Assembly (NCBI RefSeq): GCF_023150235.1
Contig: NZ_JAKLLH010000014.1
Coordinates: 62,001 to 126,000, forward strand
Direction of reading: 5' to 3'
DNA: 64,000 bases
Source: Azonexus sp.
GTDB taxonomy: Bacteria > Pseudomonadota > Gammaproteobacteria > Burkholderiales > Rhodocyclaceae
Part shown: one piece after another, positions 29,114-38,748 of the stretch
Position numbering within the stretch: position 1 is the first letter of the stretch
How the letters are laid out: each line of letters starts with the position of its first letter
The notes under the pieces: model-generated
What the model saw: only the letters and a program-made list of their open reading frames with translations
The model's database searches: none
What the model was told of the DNA's origin: nothing
Position numbers and translations under genes: made by a program

Positions 29114-30505
29114 TCAGCCCTTGGCCATCGGCGCGTTCGGCCGCTTCAGCGCGGCGCTGGTGCTTTCCAGCTTGCGCTGGATTTCGCGCTGCTCGGCCTG
29201 GCGCAAGGCCAGGTAGGTCAGCCAGCCGATGATGCCCATGGTCACCGTCAGCACGCCGTATGAGACGGGCCAGGCGACGCCTTCGGTCATCATCGAGAAT
29301 TCCGACATGCCGCCGATCCCGGCGACGATGTTGATCGGCATGAACACGATCGACAGCTTGGTCAGCTTGTTGATGCGTTTGTTCTGGTTGATGTTGATGA
29401 AGCCGACCACCGCGTCCATCAGGAAGTTGATCTTGCCGAACAGGAAGGAGGTGTGGCCGTCGAGTGATTCGATGTCGCGCATGATCTGGCGCGCGTCTTC
29501 CTGCTGCTGGGCCGAGAGGAACTTGGCGCGGGTGAGGAAGGACACCGCGCGGCGGGTATCCAGCACATTGCGGCGGATGCGTCCGTTCAAGTCTTCCTGG
29601 CGGGCGATGTCGGCCAGGATCAGCCCGGCCTCCTCGTCGGTCATCCGTGTATTCAGCACATGGCGACCGGCCGATTCGAGGTCGGCATAGACATCCTCGA
29701 GCGCGTCCGCCGAATACTCGGCATCGGCGGCGTACAAGTCGAGCAGCACGTCGGTGCCGCAGGTCACGTAGCCGGGCTGGGTGCGCGCGCGCAGCCGTTG
29801 CAGACGGAAGACCGGGAGTTCTTCGGTCCGCACCGAGAACAGGATGTCCCGGTGCAGGATGAAGGCGACCGGCACGTTGCGCGACTCGGTGTCGAGATCG
29901 AGCAGGAAGTCCGAGTGCAGGTGGATTTCACCGTTGTCCTCGATGTAGAAACGCGCCGAGGCTTCGAGGTCGGTCAGGTCTTCCGGGTCGGGCAGCTCCA
30001 GCCCGAAGTGCCGGCCGACCCAGTCGCGCACGCGCGGCGTCGGCGCCACCAGGTCGACCCAGATCGGCTTGATGTTGGCCAGCTGGCCGGGCCGGTCGAC
30101 GGTGATCTGGCGCATCCGGCCATTGTGCAACTCGAAGGCATTGACCATCACCTTGGTGCTGGTGTGGTGGCCGTCGCCGACCAGATCCTCGCGGATTTCC
30201 TCGGACAGCAATTCGAGAATGTCGTCGATTCGTTGCTCGGCAATCTCGTTCCAGGCGATCAGCCGGTCTTCCTCGGGCAAGGCGCTGAGGATCAGCGCCA
30301 CCGATACCGTTGGCAGGCGTGCAAAAAGGGCGCGCAACTCGCTGATGTGCTGGCGATGCACCAGGTTTTCGACCAGGTCATGGCGATTGCCTTCCTGTCG
30401 GCGCACTACATCCTCAACCAGGCGATGCTTGGCGAGCAGATCCTGTACTTCGGCAAGGTCGTCCTTGACGGTATCGGCTTCGGTCAGGTTGGTTTCGTCA
30501 CTCAT
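29114..30505 (-). CDS. CorA-family metal ion transporter with an MgtE-N-like N-terminal module
   Basis: A 463-residue protein. Residues about 40-110 (LVENLVHRQHISELRALFARLPTVSVALILSALPEEDRLIAW) resemble the MgtE N-domain helical repeat. Residues about 140-460 follow the CorA plan of a soluble domain, a long coiled coil and two C-terminal membrane helices. The loop after TM1 reads AGIGGMSEFSMM, so the GMN filter motif of CorA is GMS here. Mg2+ or another divalent cation is the likely substrate, but the altered filter makes the ion uncertain. It stands alone, downstream of the REP doublet region on the opposite strand from hemL. Confidence 0.82.
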   Translation of the reverse strand: MSDETNLTEADTVKDDLAEVQDLLAKHRLVEDVVRRQEGNRHDLVENLVHRQHISELRALFARLPTVSVALILSALPEEDRLIAWNEIAEQRIDDILELLSEEIREDLVGDGHHTSTKVMVNAFELHNGRMRQITVDRPGQLANIKPIWVDLVAPTPRVRDWVGRHFGLELPDPEDLTDLEASARFYIEDNGEIHLHSDFLLDLDTESRNVPVAFILHRDILFSVRTEELPVFRLQRLRARTQPGYVTCGTDVLLDLYAADAEYSADALEDVYADLESAGRHVLNTRMTDEEAGLILADIARQEDLNGRIRRNVLDTRRAVSFLTRAKFLSAQQQEDARQIMRDIESLDGHTSFLFGKINFLMDAVVGFININQNKRINKLTKLSIVFMPINIVAGIGGMSEFSMMTEGVAWPVSYGVLTVTMGIIGWLTYLALRQAEQREIQRKLESTSAALKRPNAPMAKG

Positions 30506-30839
30506 GGGGTGTCATGGTGCAGTGCGCAATCGGGTCGCTATTCTAGCAGCCTGTCGGCCTTAAATTGATCGGCTGCAAAATGATTGGAGCCGGTCCATAT
30601 TTCCCCGGGTTTTGGCGCGAATGGGGCCGTCATTCGCTTGAAATCCGTGAAAGTCTGTCCTCGGTCCACTCATTTTTCGCTTCGACCTATTAAGCCCGGC
30701 AGGCTGCTGGCAGTCAGCCGGGCTGGATGGATCGTGGCGAGAAAAGAGGAAGGAGGGCTCTGGCTTGCCCCGGTTTTACCTGTGATCGAGGTCGGCGGCA
30801 GGGGGGCGATGCCCCGTCATCGGCAAGGTCGCCGCCAGA
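30506..30839. other. Gene-free interval upstream of corA
   Basis: About 330 bases between corA (minus) and the end of the small membrane protein gene (minus). The corA promoter should be here, but I see no clear consensus. An eight-base perfect inverted repeat (AGCCCGGC 30693-30700 with GCCGGGCT 30717-30724) could be a terminator stem for the small gene. It has no T-run. Confidence 0.4.
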
Positions 30840-31028
30840 TCAGTCCCTGGGCTTTCCTTCGCCCTCGGTCGGGCTTTCGTCGCAGGCTTCCTTGTTGCGG
30901 CACAGCCCGCGTCGACAGCTGCCTGGCGCGGCGATGTCGATACCTTCTTCGGTCATGTTCTTGAGCAGCAGGTAAATGGCCGCAACGCCGGCAGCCAGCA
31001 GAATGAGGGCAAGGACGATGGTAAGCAT
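30840..31028 (-). CDS. Small membrane protein with a Cys-containing tail, unknown function
   Basis: A 62-residue protein with an N-terminal membrane helix (LTIVLALILLAAGVAAIYLLL) and a short hydrophilic tail. The tail has three cysteines spaced like a possible metal or disulfide site (SCRRGLCRNKEACDES). I do not recognise a family. Codon use fits the neighbours, and no long overlapping frame competes. It lies upstream of corA on the same strand with a gap of about 335 bases, so it is probably a separate unit. Confidence 0.55.
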   Translation of the reverse strand: MLTIVLALILLAAGVAAIYLLLKNMTEEGIDIAAPGSCRRGLCRNKEACDESPTEGEGKPRD

Positions 31029-31150
31029 GCTGGAAACTCGTGCAGGAGAGGGGGCTCACTATACCGTCAAGCACGCGGGAAACGGCCGATTTCGCGTGCT
31101 TGCCTCTTCCTTCGGGCGGTATTGCGTGACCGTGGCGGACAAGGGCGCAT

Positions 31151-31175
31151 CACGGTCGACCGGGTTTTTGCCCGG
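31151..31175. repeat. Palindromic repeat arm with an attached hairpin
   Basis: CACGGTCGAC (31151-31160) runs into a hairpin CCGGG-TTTTTG-CCCGG (31160-31175). The arrangement of arm plus GC stem plus T-run resembles the larger hairpins at 54611 and 56941 in shortened form. Confidence 0.6.
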
Positions 31176-31456
31176 AAATCCAGTTGGCCGTGAGCAAGAT
31201 GCCATGCAAGGCCGCATGATTGCTGGAGCCAGCATTTTTGGCTTTCTTGAGGGTTGACCGTGAAAATCCGCATCCGCACAAGGACGGCGCGGCATCAGGC
31301 TGAGATCCGCCCTTGCCTGGCTCATGGTGATGGCGCTGCTTTTGCCGGATGGAGACGGGCCGTTGCCGGGCTGAGTCAGTCTGCCGGTCTGGACGGAAGC
31401 CGCCGGCCCATGGGGCTCGTCTCCTTGTTTATAGCCAAAACCAATCTCCCGTATTT

Positions 31457-31472
31457 ATCCAATCGATTGGAT
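31457..31472. promoter_or_regulatory. 16-bp perfect palindrome in the catalase promoter region
   Basis: ATCCAATCGATTGGAT is a perfect palindrome in an AT-rich stretch about 85 bases before the small ORF and 195 bases before katA. Its position suggests a regulator binding site for peroxide control. OxyR is the obvious candidate from family knowledge, but the sequence is not a clean match to the OxyR consensus, so the regulator is not assigned. Confidence 0.5.
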
Positions 31473-31542
31473 GAATCTTTCTCGCCTTCCTACACTGCAG
31501 TCATCCGGTCGTTTCGACCGCTTGCCATCAAGGAGGCCCGCC

Positions 31543-31632
31543 ATGATTTCCCGTTTGCTCGACCGCTGGTTCGACGACCTGGCCTGGGATTCGTATTTCA
31601 CGGCGCTGGCGGCGTTGCCGGACAATTTTTGA
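31543..31632 (+). CDS. 29-residue small ORF upstream of katA
   Basis: ATG at 31543 follows a near-perfect AAGGAGG ribosome binding site with good spacing. It opens a 29-codon frame beginning [19 protein letters not shown] and ending with TGA at 31632, 35 bases before katA. The peptide is amphipathic with aromatic residues and no membrane helix. It could be a functional small protein or a leader peptide controlling katA. The only evidence is the strong translation signal and its position between promoter and katA. Confidence 0.5.
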   Translation: MISRLLDRWFDDLAWDSYFTALAALPDNF

Positions 31633-31667
31633 TCGTTTCGCCCGAAACCTCATTCAAGGAGAGAACC

Positions 31668-33104
31668 ATGCAAGGCAAGAAACTCACCACCGCGGCCGGC
31701 GCGCCGGTTGTCGATAACCAGAACACGATGACCGCCGGCCCGCGCGGCCCGGTCTTGTTGCAGGACGTGTGGCTGCTCGAAAAGCTGGCCCACTTCGATC
31801 GCGAGGTGATCCCCGAGCGGCGCATGCACGCCAAGGGTTCCGGCGCCTACGGCACCTTCACCGTGACGCAGGACATCACCCGCTACACCCGAGCCAGGAT
31901 CTTCAGCCAGGTCGGCAAGCAGACCGAACTTTTCGCCCGCTTCACCACCGTTGCCGGCGAGCGCGGCGCGGCTGATGCCGAGCGCGACATTCGCGGTTTT
32001 GCCGTCAAGTTTTATACCGAAGAAGGCAACTGGGACCTGGTCGGCAACAACACGCCGGTGTTCTTCCTGCGCGATCCACTCAAGTTTCCCGACCTCAACC
32101 ATGCGGTCAAGCGCGACCCGCGTACCAATCTGCGTTCGGCCAAGAACAACTGGGACTTCTGGACCTCGCTGCCGGAAGCCTTGCACCAGATCACCATCGT
32201 CATGTCCGACCGGGGCATCCCGGCCAGCTACCGCCACATGCATGGCTTTGGCTCGCACACTTTCAGCTTCATCAACGCCGCCAACGAGCGTTACTGGGTC
32301 AAGTTCCACTTCCGCACTCACCAAGGCATCAAGAACCTGACCGATGCCGAAGCGACCGAGATCATCGGCCGCGACCGCGAATCGCACCAGCGCGACCTGC
32401 TCGACGCGATTGATCACGGCGATTTCCCGAAATGGACGCTCTACGTCCAGGTGATGCCGGAAAACGACGCCTCCAAGGTGCCCTACAACCCCTTCGACCT
32501 GACCAAGGTCTGGCCGCATGCCGATTACCCCTTGATCGAGGTCGGGGTGATGGAGTTGAACCGCAACCCGGAAAATTTCTTCGCTGAAGTCGAGCAGTCG
32601 GCCTTCAACCCGGCGGCGGTGGTGCCCGGCATTTCCTTCTCGCCGGACAAGATGCTGCAGGCGCGGCTGTTCTCCTACGGCGATGCGCAGCGCTACCGGC
32701 TCGGCGTCAATCACCACCAGATTCCGGTGAATGCCCCGAAATGCCCCTTCCACAGCTACCACCGCGACGGCGCCATGCGCATCGACGGCAACCACGGCGC
32801 GCGCATCGGCTATGAGCCGAACAGCGAGGGCCAGTGGCAGGAGCAGCCGGACTACCGCGAGCCGCCGCTGTCGGTTGCAGGCATGGCCGATCACTGGAAC
32901 CACCGCGAGGATACGGACTACTTCTCGCAGGCCAGCGACCTCTTCCGCCTGATGGCGGCCGACGAGCAGCAGCGCCTGTTCGAGAACACCGCCCGCGCCA
33001 TGGGCGATGCGCCGGAAGCGATCAAGCGCCGCCACATCGAGCACTGCCGCCAAGCCGACCCGGCCTACGGCGCCGGGGTGGCCAAGGCGCTCGGTCTGTC
33101 CTGA
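31668..33104 (+). CDS. katA: Monofunctional heme catalase
   Basis: Degrades hydrogen peroxide to water and oxygen. The 478-residue protein is a small-subunit catalase. The distal His is in [14 protein letters not shown], the distal Asn region is [16 protein letters not shown], and the proximal heme-ligand Tyr is in [18 protein letters not shown]. The start ATG 31668 is preceded by AAGGAGAG, and the upstream open frame lacks family sequence. It is probably co-transcribed with the small ORF before it and the Cys-rich small ORF after it. An OsmC-family gene follows, making this an oxidative-stress locus. Confidence 0.95.
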   Translation: MQGKKLTTAAGAPVVDNQNTMTAGPRGPVLLQDVWLLEKLAHFDREVIPERRMHAKGSGAYGTFTVTQDITRYTRARIFSQVGKQTELFARFTTVAGERGAADAERDIRGFAVKFYTEEGNWDLVGNNTPVFFLRDPLKFPDLNHAVKRDPRTNLRSAKNNWDFWTSLPEALHQITIVMSDRGIPASYRHMHGFGSHTFSFINAANERYWVKFHFRTHQGIKNLTDAEATEIIGRDRESHQRDLLDAIDHGDFPKWTLYVQVMPENDASKVPYNPFDLTKVWPHADYPLIEVGVMELNRNPENFFAEVEQSAFNPAAVVPGISFSPDKMLQARLFSYGDAQRYRLGVNHHQIPVNAPKCPFHSYHRDGAMRIDGNHGARIGYEPNSEGQWQEQPDYREPPLSVAGMADHWNHREDTDYFSQASDLFRLMAADEQQRLFENTARAMGDAPEAIKRRHIEHCRQADPAYGAGVAKALGLS

Positions 33105-33134
33105 AACTTGGGAAAACCCTGGCAGGAGAAAAAG

Positions 33135-33212
33135 ATGAGCGGGAAATGTTGTCGCAGCGATCCGCCGTGCAGGAACTGCCCGAAACGCAGGAAAGGAAAA
33201 AAGAAGGGCTGA
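33135..33212 (+). CDS. 25-residue Cys-rich basic mini-protein downstream of katA
   Basis: ATG 33135 follows AGGAGAAAAAG and opens 25 codons beginning MSGKCCRSDPPCRNCPKRRK and ending in a lysine-rich tail, with TGA at 33212. Four cysteines in the order CC-x5-C-x2-C next to a basic tail look like a small metal-binding or nucleic-acid-binding knuckle rather than chance sequence. It is 30 bases after katA and probably shares its transcript. I do not assign a family. Confidence 0.55.
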   Translation: MSGKCCRSDPPCRNCPKRRKGKKKG

Positions 33213-33361
33213 AGGAGGTCGCGGCACGCGATACCCGGTTTTCCGGAGATCGTGTGCCGCTTGTCGTTACACATCGGCACATCCCCGCCCTTGCCCCACT
33301 GGCTGCTTTTCGGCAACAATATAAGCCTTCGATTATATAAATCAGGGATGGAAGAACAGCC

Positions 33362-33742
33362 ATGTACAAGACCGTTGTCGATAGCAGCCTGAAGATCAAG
33401 GTAAATGCCGGTAAGTTTGAAGCCGATTACGCGCTCGATGGTTCGGCGATGAATCCACTGGAGGCGTTTTATGCCTCATTGGCGGCGTGTGCGGCGGTGT
33501 TTACCAAGAAGGCGTGCAAGTCGCTGGGAGTATCGGCGGCGGGCATCGAGATCGACTGCAAGCCGTTTGCCGGCCCCGGTGGCCCGCTGACCTTGTCCAA
33601 GTTCCGTACCGAAGTGCGTTTTCCGGCTGGATTCAGCGCTGAGCAGAAGGCGGCGATCATCGACAGCATCCAGCATTGCGCGGTCAAGGAAATCGTCAAG
33701 ACCGGTGCCGGCATCGAGTTTCTGGTGGACGAAGTGGCCTGA
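33362..33742 (+). CDS. OsmC/Ohr-family peroxide-handling protein
   Basis: A 126-residue OsmC-fold protein. The family has two redox cysteines, one on the central helix and one later. The candidates here are the Cys residues of SLAACAAVFTKKACKSLG and that of SIQHCAVKEIVKTG. The segment GSAMNPLEAFYASLAACAA matches the conserved helix. Members reduce organic hydroperoxides using thiols. Its place behind katA supports a stress role. The start lies at ATG 33362 behind a GGGATGGAAG stretch, and a terminator follows. Confidence 0.85.
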   Translation: MYKTVVDSSLKIKVNAGKFEADYALDGSAMNPLEAFYASLAACAAVFTKKACKSLGVSAAGIEIDCKPFAGPGGPLTLSKFRTEVRFPAGFSAEQKAAIIDSIQHCAVKEIVKTGAGIEFLVDEVA

Positions 33743-33795
33743 TCCGGCCCGCGTTCGTGCATTACCGGGTTCCCCTTTCCCCGGTACGATGCAGC

Positions 33796-33832
33796 AAAAA
33801 AGCCCGCCTGCGATAGCAGTGCGGGTTTTTTT
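33796..33832. terminator. Bidirectional terminator between the osmC-like gene and grxD
   Basis: Left arm AAAAAAGCCCGC and right arm GCGGGTTTTTTT pair with one bulged base around a loop of about 13 bases. An A-run on one side and a T-run on the other allow termination in both directions between convergent genes. Confidence 0.85.
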
Positions 33833-33892
33833 GCGTCGGCCGGCAGGGCCGAACTCGGAGCCTGTGAATTATCGGGGTGATTTCACCGGCTC

Positions 33893-34216
33893 TCAGGCCT
33901 TGGCGGTGCCTTGCAGCAACTCCTGCAGCTCGCCGGCCTGGTACATCTCTTTCATGATGTCGCAGCCGCCGATGAACTCGCCCTTGATGTAGAGCTGCGG
34001 AATGGTCGGCCAGTTGGCGTATTCCTTGACGCCCTGGCGGATTTCTTCGTCGGCCAGCACGTTGACCGTGACAAAGTCGGTCACACCGCAGAGCTTGAGG
34101 ATTTGCACGGCGGTCGCGGAGAAGCCGCACTGCGGGAAGCGGGCGTCGCCCTTCATGTAGAGGACGACCGGGTTGGTGGTGACGGTTTCTTTGATGCGTT
34201 GCTGAACGTCGGACAT
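33893..34216 (-). CDS. grxD: Monothiol glutaredoxin (Grx4 type)
   Basis: A 107-residue class II glutaredoxin with the monothiol active site CGFS (in [16 protein letters not shown]). It also has the glutathione-binding [20 protein letters not shown]. These proteins bind and deliver [2Fe-2S] clusters together with BolA. The start at [10 protein letters not shown] is chosen because GGAG lies at proper spacing, and a longer upstream frame runs into the end of prmC. It follows prmC by 13 bases and is probably in the hemA-prfA-prmC unit. Confidence 0.95.
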   Translation of the reverse strand: MSDVQQRIKETVTTNPVVLYMKGDARFPQCGFSATAVQILKLCGVTDFVTVNVLADEEIRQGVKEYANWPTIPQLYIKGEFIGGCDIMKEMYQAGELQELLQGTAKA

Positions 34217-34229
34217 GCTGACTCCAAAT

Positions 34230-35060
34230 TTAACGATGGCCGACACTGACGCGGTCGATACCGGCAAGGTCGGGGTGGGTTTGCGCCGCTTTGAACCCGG
34301 CGGCGGTCAATAAGTTCCGGCTGGCGGCGCCCTGATCGTAGCCGTGCTCGAACAGCAGCCAGCCCGCCGGTTGCAGATACTCCGCTGCGCCGGCGACGAT
34401 CTCGCGGATGCAGGCCAGGCCGTTGCCGCCCTGATCCTGGTCGGTGAGCGCCAGCTGCGGCTCGAAGGGCAGGCCGTTCAAGGCCAGATGCGGATCGCCG
34501 GCAGCGATGTAAGGCGGGTTCGACACGATCAGGTCGAAGCACTCGCCGGCCAGCGGCGCAAACCAGCTCCCGGCGCGAAAATCGACGCAGGCGCCGAGGC
34601 GGCCGGCGTTGTTGCGGGCGACGGCCAGTGCGCCGGGCGACAGGTCGACGGCGACCACTTCCGCCTGCGGGCATTCCAGCGCCAGCGAAATCGCGGCAAT
34701 GCCGGAGCCGGTGCCGAGATCGACGATGCGCGGCGGGCGGCCGACCGGCCAAGCCTGCAGCCGCTGCAAGGCCAGTTCGATCAGCAGCTCGGTTTCCGGG
34801 CGCGGGATCAAGACATCCGGCGAGACCTGGAACACCCGGCCGCGAAACTCGGCCTCGCCGACCAGATAGGCAAAAGGCTCGCCAGCGGCGCGGCGTTCGA
34901 CCCACTCCAGATACTGCGCCAGCGCTGGCGCGAAGACCGGGGTTTCCGGACGCACCAGCAGGTCGCTGTGGCTGCAGCCGGTGGCGAATTGCAGCAACAG
35001 CCGCGCGTCGAGCCGGTCGATCCGGCCGCGCGCGGCGGCCAGCGCTTCGCCCAGGGTCAT
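34230..35060 (-). CDS. prmC: Release factor glutamine N5-methyltransferase
   Basis: PrmC (HemK) methylates the Gln of the GGQ motif in release factors RF1 and RF2. The 276-residue protein has the N-terminal helical domain and the linker [17 protein letters not shown]. The SAM-binding motif is [16 protein letters not shown] and the catalytic NPPY is in [12 protein letters not shown]. It starts 2 bases after the prfA stop, so its substrate RF1 is encoded directly upstream. Confidence 0.95.
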   Translation of the reverse strand: MTLGEALAAARGRIDRLDARLLLQFATGCSHSDLLVRPETPVFAPALAQYLEWVERRAAGEPFAYLVGEAEFRGRVFQVSPDVLIPRPETELLIELALQRLQAWPVGRPPRIVDLGTGSGIAAISLALECPQAEVVAVDLSPGALAVARNNAGRLGACVDFRAGSWFAPLAGECFDLIVSNPPYIAAGDPHLALNGLPFEPQLALTDQDQGGNGLACIREIVAGAAEYLQPAGWLLFEHGYDQGAASRNLLTAAGFKAAQTHPDLAGIDRVSVGHR

Positions 35061-35062
35061 GC

Positions 35063-36145
35063 TCAGTTCTGCTCCGCCAGCTCGGCGAGCAGGTCGGCCT
35101 GGTGTTCGGCGGCCAGCGCGTCGAGCACTTCGTCCATGTCGCCTTCCATGATGCTGGCGATTTTGTACAGAGTCAGGTTGATGCGGTGGTCGGTGACCCG
35201 GCCCTGCGGGAAGTTGTAGGTGCGGATGCGCTCGGAGCGGTCGCCGGAGCCGATCAGGCTCTTGCGCGTGCTGGCGATCTTGCTCTGCTGCTCGCGCAAC
35301 TGGATGTCCTTGATCCGCGCCGCCAGCACCTTCATCGCCGACGCCTTGTTGGCGTGCTGCGAGCGGCCATCCTGACATTCGGCAACGATCCCGGTCGGGA
35401 TATGGGTGATGCGCACCGCCGAATCGGTCTTGTTGATGTGCTGGCCGCCGGCGCCAGACGCGCGGAAGGTGTCGATGCGCAGGTCGGCCGGGTTGAGGTT
35501 GACGTCCTCGACCTCGTCGGCTTCCGGCATTACCGCGACGGTACAGGCCGAGGTGTGGATGCGGCCCTGGGTTTCGGTTTCCGGCACCCGTTGCACGCGA
35601 TGGCCGCCGGATTCGAACTTGAGCCGCGAATAGGCGCCGTAGCCGCCGATCCGGCAGATCACTTCCTTGTAACCGCCGAGATCGGAGTCGCTGGCCGACA
35701 TCACTTCGACCTGCCAGCGCTGGCGTTCGGCGTAGCGCGAGTACATGCGGAAGAGGTCGCCGGCAAACAGCGCCGACTCGTCGCCACCGGTGCCGGCGCG
35801 GATTTCGAGCAGCACGCTCTTGTCGTCGTTGGGGTCCTTGGGCAGCAGCAGCTTCTGCAGCTCGACCTCGAAACCGGGCAGACGGGCGCGGGCGCCGGCG
35901 ATTTCCTCTTCGGCGAACTCCTTCATGTCCGGGTCGGCGAGCATTGCCTCGGCCTCGACGATGTCGTTTTCCGCCTGGCGGAAAGCGTTGAACTGCAGCA
36001 CCACCGGCTCGACCTCGGCGCGCTCGCGGCTCAGCTTGCGGAACTGGTCCATGTCCTTGGCCACATCCGGCGCCGCCAGCAGGCGGTCGATTTCGTCGAG
36101 GCGGTCGACCAGCAGGTCGAGTTTCTGGCGGATGCTGGCTTTCAT
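35063..36145 (-). CDS. prfA: Peptide chain release factor 1
   Basis: RF1 terminates translation at UAA and UAG. The 360-residue protein has the peptidyl-hydrolysis motif GGQ in [17 protein letters not shown] and the codon-recognition and switch region with [19 protein letters not shown]. The start at [10 protein letters not shown] is the family N-terminus, and a longer in-frame extension is Pro-rich and unlike RF1. It lies between hemA and prmC, the common proteobacterial order. A palindromic repeat copy sits in the 180-base gap to hemA. Confidence 0.97.
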   Translation of the reverse strand: MKASIRQKLDLLVDRLDEIDRLLAAPDVAKDMDQFRKLSRERAEVEPVVLQFNAFRQAENDIVEAEAMLADPDMKEFAEEEIAGARARLPGFEVELQKLLLPKDPNDDKSVLLEIRAGTGGDESALFAGDLFRMYSRYAERQRWQVEVMSASDSDLGGYKEVICRIGGYGAYSRLKFESGGHRVQRVPETETQGRIHTSACTVAVMPEADEVEDVNLNPADLRIDTFRASGAGGQHINKTDSAVRITHIPTGIVAECQDGRSQHANKASAMKVLAARIKDIQLREQQSKIASTRKSLIGSGDRSERIRTYNFPQGRVTDHRINLTLYKIASIMEGDMDEVLDALAAEHQADLLAELAEQN

Positions 36146-36294
36146 GGGCGAGGGGCGAAAAGGATGAAGAGAGGGGGGAATGGACGGCAAGGCGCAGGCC
36201 AAGCCGGCGGCAGGCCGTACGGGGCGGGTATTTTACCCGGAATTGCCAGTCACCATCGGCGGTGGCCGGCATGCCGGTGAGAAAGGCCGGTTTG

Positions 36295-36308
36295 CACGGT
36301 CGACCGTG
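36295..36308. repeat. Dispersed palindrome CACGGTCGACCGTG between hemA and prfA
   Basis: An exact intergenic copy, preceded by CCGGTTTG and followed by AAAACCGGCGAAAACC. It lies 18 bases past the hemA stop on the minus strand. CCGGTTT before and AAAACCGG after extend the symmetry, giving a partly palindromic unit of about 28 bases. Confidence 0.85.
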
Positions 36309-36326
36309 AAAACCGGCGAAAACCGC

Positions 36327-37580
36327 TCAGTGGCCGTCGGCGTGGAGGTGGAACAAGCGCGACGCGGCGGCCTGCAACTGGCTGCGGTCTTCGCCTTCGG
36401 CCAGGTTGAGCGTCTGTGTCGGTGCATGCAGGAACTTGTTGGTCAGGCGTTGCGACAACTGCTCCAGCACTTTTTCCGGGTTCTCGCCTTTGGCCAGCAG
36501 CTTCAGCGCGTGTTCCATCTCGTGCCGGCGCATCCGCTCGGCGGCGTCGCGCAGACCGCGGATCACCGGCACCGTCTCGCGCGACTGCAGCCAGCCGAGG
36601 AATTCGCGGACCCGCTCGCCGATGATGCCTTCGGCCTCGACCACCGCCGCCTGGCGCGATTCGAGACCGCTGGCGACGACCTGGGCGAGATCGTCGACGG
36701 TGTACAGGAAGACGTCGTCGAGCTGGCCGACCTCGGCTTCGATATCGCGCGGCACGGCCAGATCAACCATAAAGATCGGCCGGTGGCGACGCGCCTTGAC
36801 CGCCCGCTCGACCATGCCCAGGCCGATGATCGGCAGCGGGCTGGCGGTGCAGGAAACGACGATGTCGTGGCGCGGCAGGTGCTCGGCGAGTTCGTCGAGG
36901 CGGATCGCGGCGCCGCCGTATTGCTCGGCCAGCGCCCGCCCGCGCTCGACGGTGCGGTTGGCGATGGTGACGCTCTTCGGCTTCTGCGCGCAGAAGTGCG
37001 CGGCGCAGAGTTCGATCATTTCGCCGGCACCGATGAACAGCACGTTCTGCTCGGCAATCGACGGGAAGATGCGCTCGGCGAGATGCACGCCGGCGGCGGC
37101 CATCGAGACGATGTTGGCACCGATGGCGGTAGTGGTGCGAACTTCCTTGGCGACCGAGAACGAGCGCTGGAACAGCTTGTGCAGTTGCGTCCCGAGGGTG
37201 CCGCTCTCTTCGGCGGTGCGTACCGCATCCTTCATCTGGCCGAGGATCTGCGGTTCGCCGATGACCATCGAATCGAGGCCGCTGGCGACGCGGAAGGCGT
37301 GGCGGATGGCTTCGGGCTGGTCGTGGGTATAGAGGTAGGGTGCCAGTTCCTGGCGCTCGACCTGGTGGAAATGCGACAGCCAGTCGATCACCACTTCGGG
37401 CGACTCGGCCGAACAGTAGATCTCGGTGCGGTTGCAGGTCGACAGGATCGCCACTTCCTTGACCGGGCGATTGCGCGTCAGGTCGGCCAGCGCGTGCTGC
37501 AACTTGTCGGCGCCAAAGGCCACGCGTTCGCGGATTGCGAGCGGCGCGGAGTGATGGTTGAGGCCGAGGGTAAAAATCAC
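36327..37580 (-). CDS. hemA: Glutamyl-tRNA reductase
   Basis: HemA makes glutamate-1-semialdehyde from Glu-tRNA, the first committed step of C5 tetrapyrrole synthesis; hemL in this window performs the next. The 417-residue protein starts [20 protein letters not shown]. It has the catalytic Cys in [12 protein letters not shown], the NADPH-binding segment [18 protein letters not shown] and the C-terminal dimerisation helix. It has its own extended -10 promoter about 33 bases upstream and begins the hemA-prfA-prmC-grxD run. Confidence 0.97.
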   Translation of the reverse strand: MIFTLGLNHHSAPLAIRERVAFGADKLQHALADLTRNRPVKEVAILSTCNRTEIYCSAESPEVVIDWLSHFHQVERQELAPYLYTHDQPEAIRHAFRVASGLDSMVIGEPQILGQMKDAVRTAEESGTLGTQLHKLFQRSFSVAKEVRTTTAIGANIVSMAAAGVHLAERIFPSIAEQNVLFIGAGEMIELCAAHFCAQKPKSVTIANRTVERGRALAEQYGGAAIRLDELAEHLPRHDIVVSCTASPLPIIGLGMVERAVKARRHRPIFMVDLAVPRDIEAEVGQLDDVFLYTVDDLAQVVASGLESRQAAVVEAEGIIGERVREFLGWLQSRETVPVIRGLRDAAERMRRHEMEHALKLLAKGENPEKVLEQLSQRLTNKFLHAPTQTLNLAEGEDRSQLQAAASRLFHLHADGH

Positions 37581-37612
37581 CGGTCGAGGTTCTTCACTGG
37601 AATCGGGCCGCG

Positions 37613-37618
37613 ATTATA
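37613..37618 (-). promoter_or_regulatory. Extended -10 promoter element of hemA
   Basis: On the minus strand the sequence reads TGTTATAAT, a perfect extended -10 hexamer ending 33 bases before the hemA start codon. The -35 region is weak, as expected for an extended -10 promoter. Transcription would start at about 37605. Confidence 0.6.
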
Positions 37619-37628
37619 ACACCCGCCG

Positions 37629-37661
37629 GGCAGGGGCATTTTTGATGCAAATGCCCCTGCC
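37629..37661 (-). terminator. Terminator-like hairpin after cysA
   Basis: Thirteen-base perfect arms (37629-37641 and 37649-37661, core GGCAGGGGCATTT) with a seven-base loop. It begins 11 bases after the cysA stop codon on the minus strand and ends the cys operon just before the hemA promoter. The stem carries its own A/T stretch next to the loop, and no U-run follows. Confidence 0.65.
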
Positions 37662-37671
37662 GCGGTTCCGG

Positions 37672-38744
<1,073 letters not shown>

Positions 38745-38748
<4 letters not shown>

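Larger units (their letters stand above)
31029..31542. other. Long leader region upstream of the catalase locus
   Basis: About 510 bases without a convincing protein gene. It contains a CACGGTCGAC repeat arm running into a small hairpin (31151-31175) and a second arm GTTGACCGTGAAAA at 31253-31266. An AT-rich promoter-like stretch with a 16-base palindrome lies at about 31430-31480. The two repeat arms face each other about 100 bases apart and could bound one element. The catalase frame stays open from 31254, but that extension has no ribosome binding site or homology-like sequence. Confidence 0.5.

Noticed and set aside
31254..31667. 138-codon N-terminal extension of catalase
   Set aside because: It crosses the promoter-like palindrome and the small ORF, has no family sequence, and katA has a good start at 31668.
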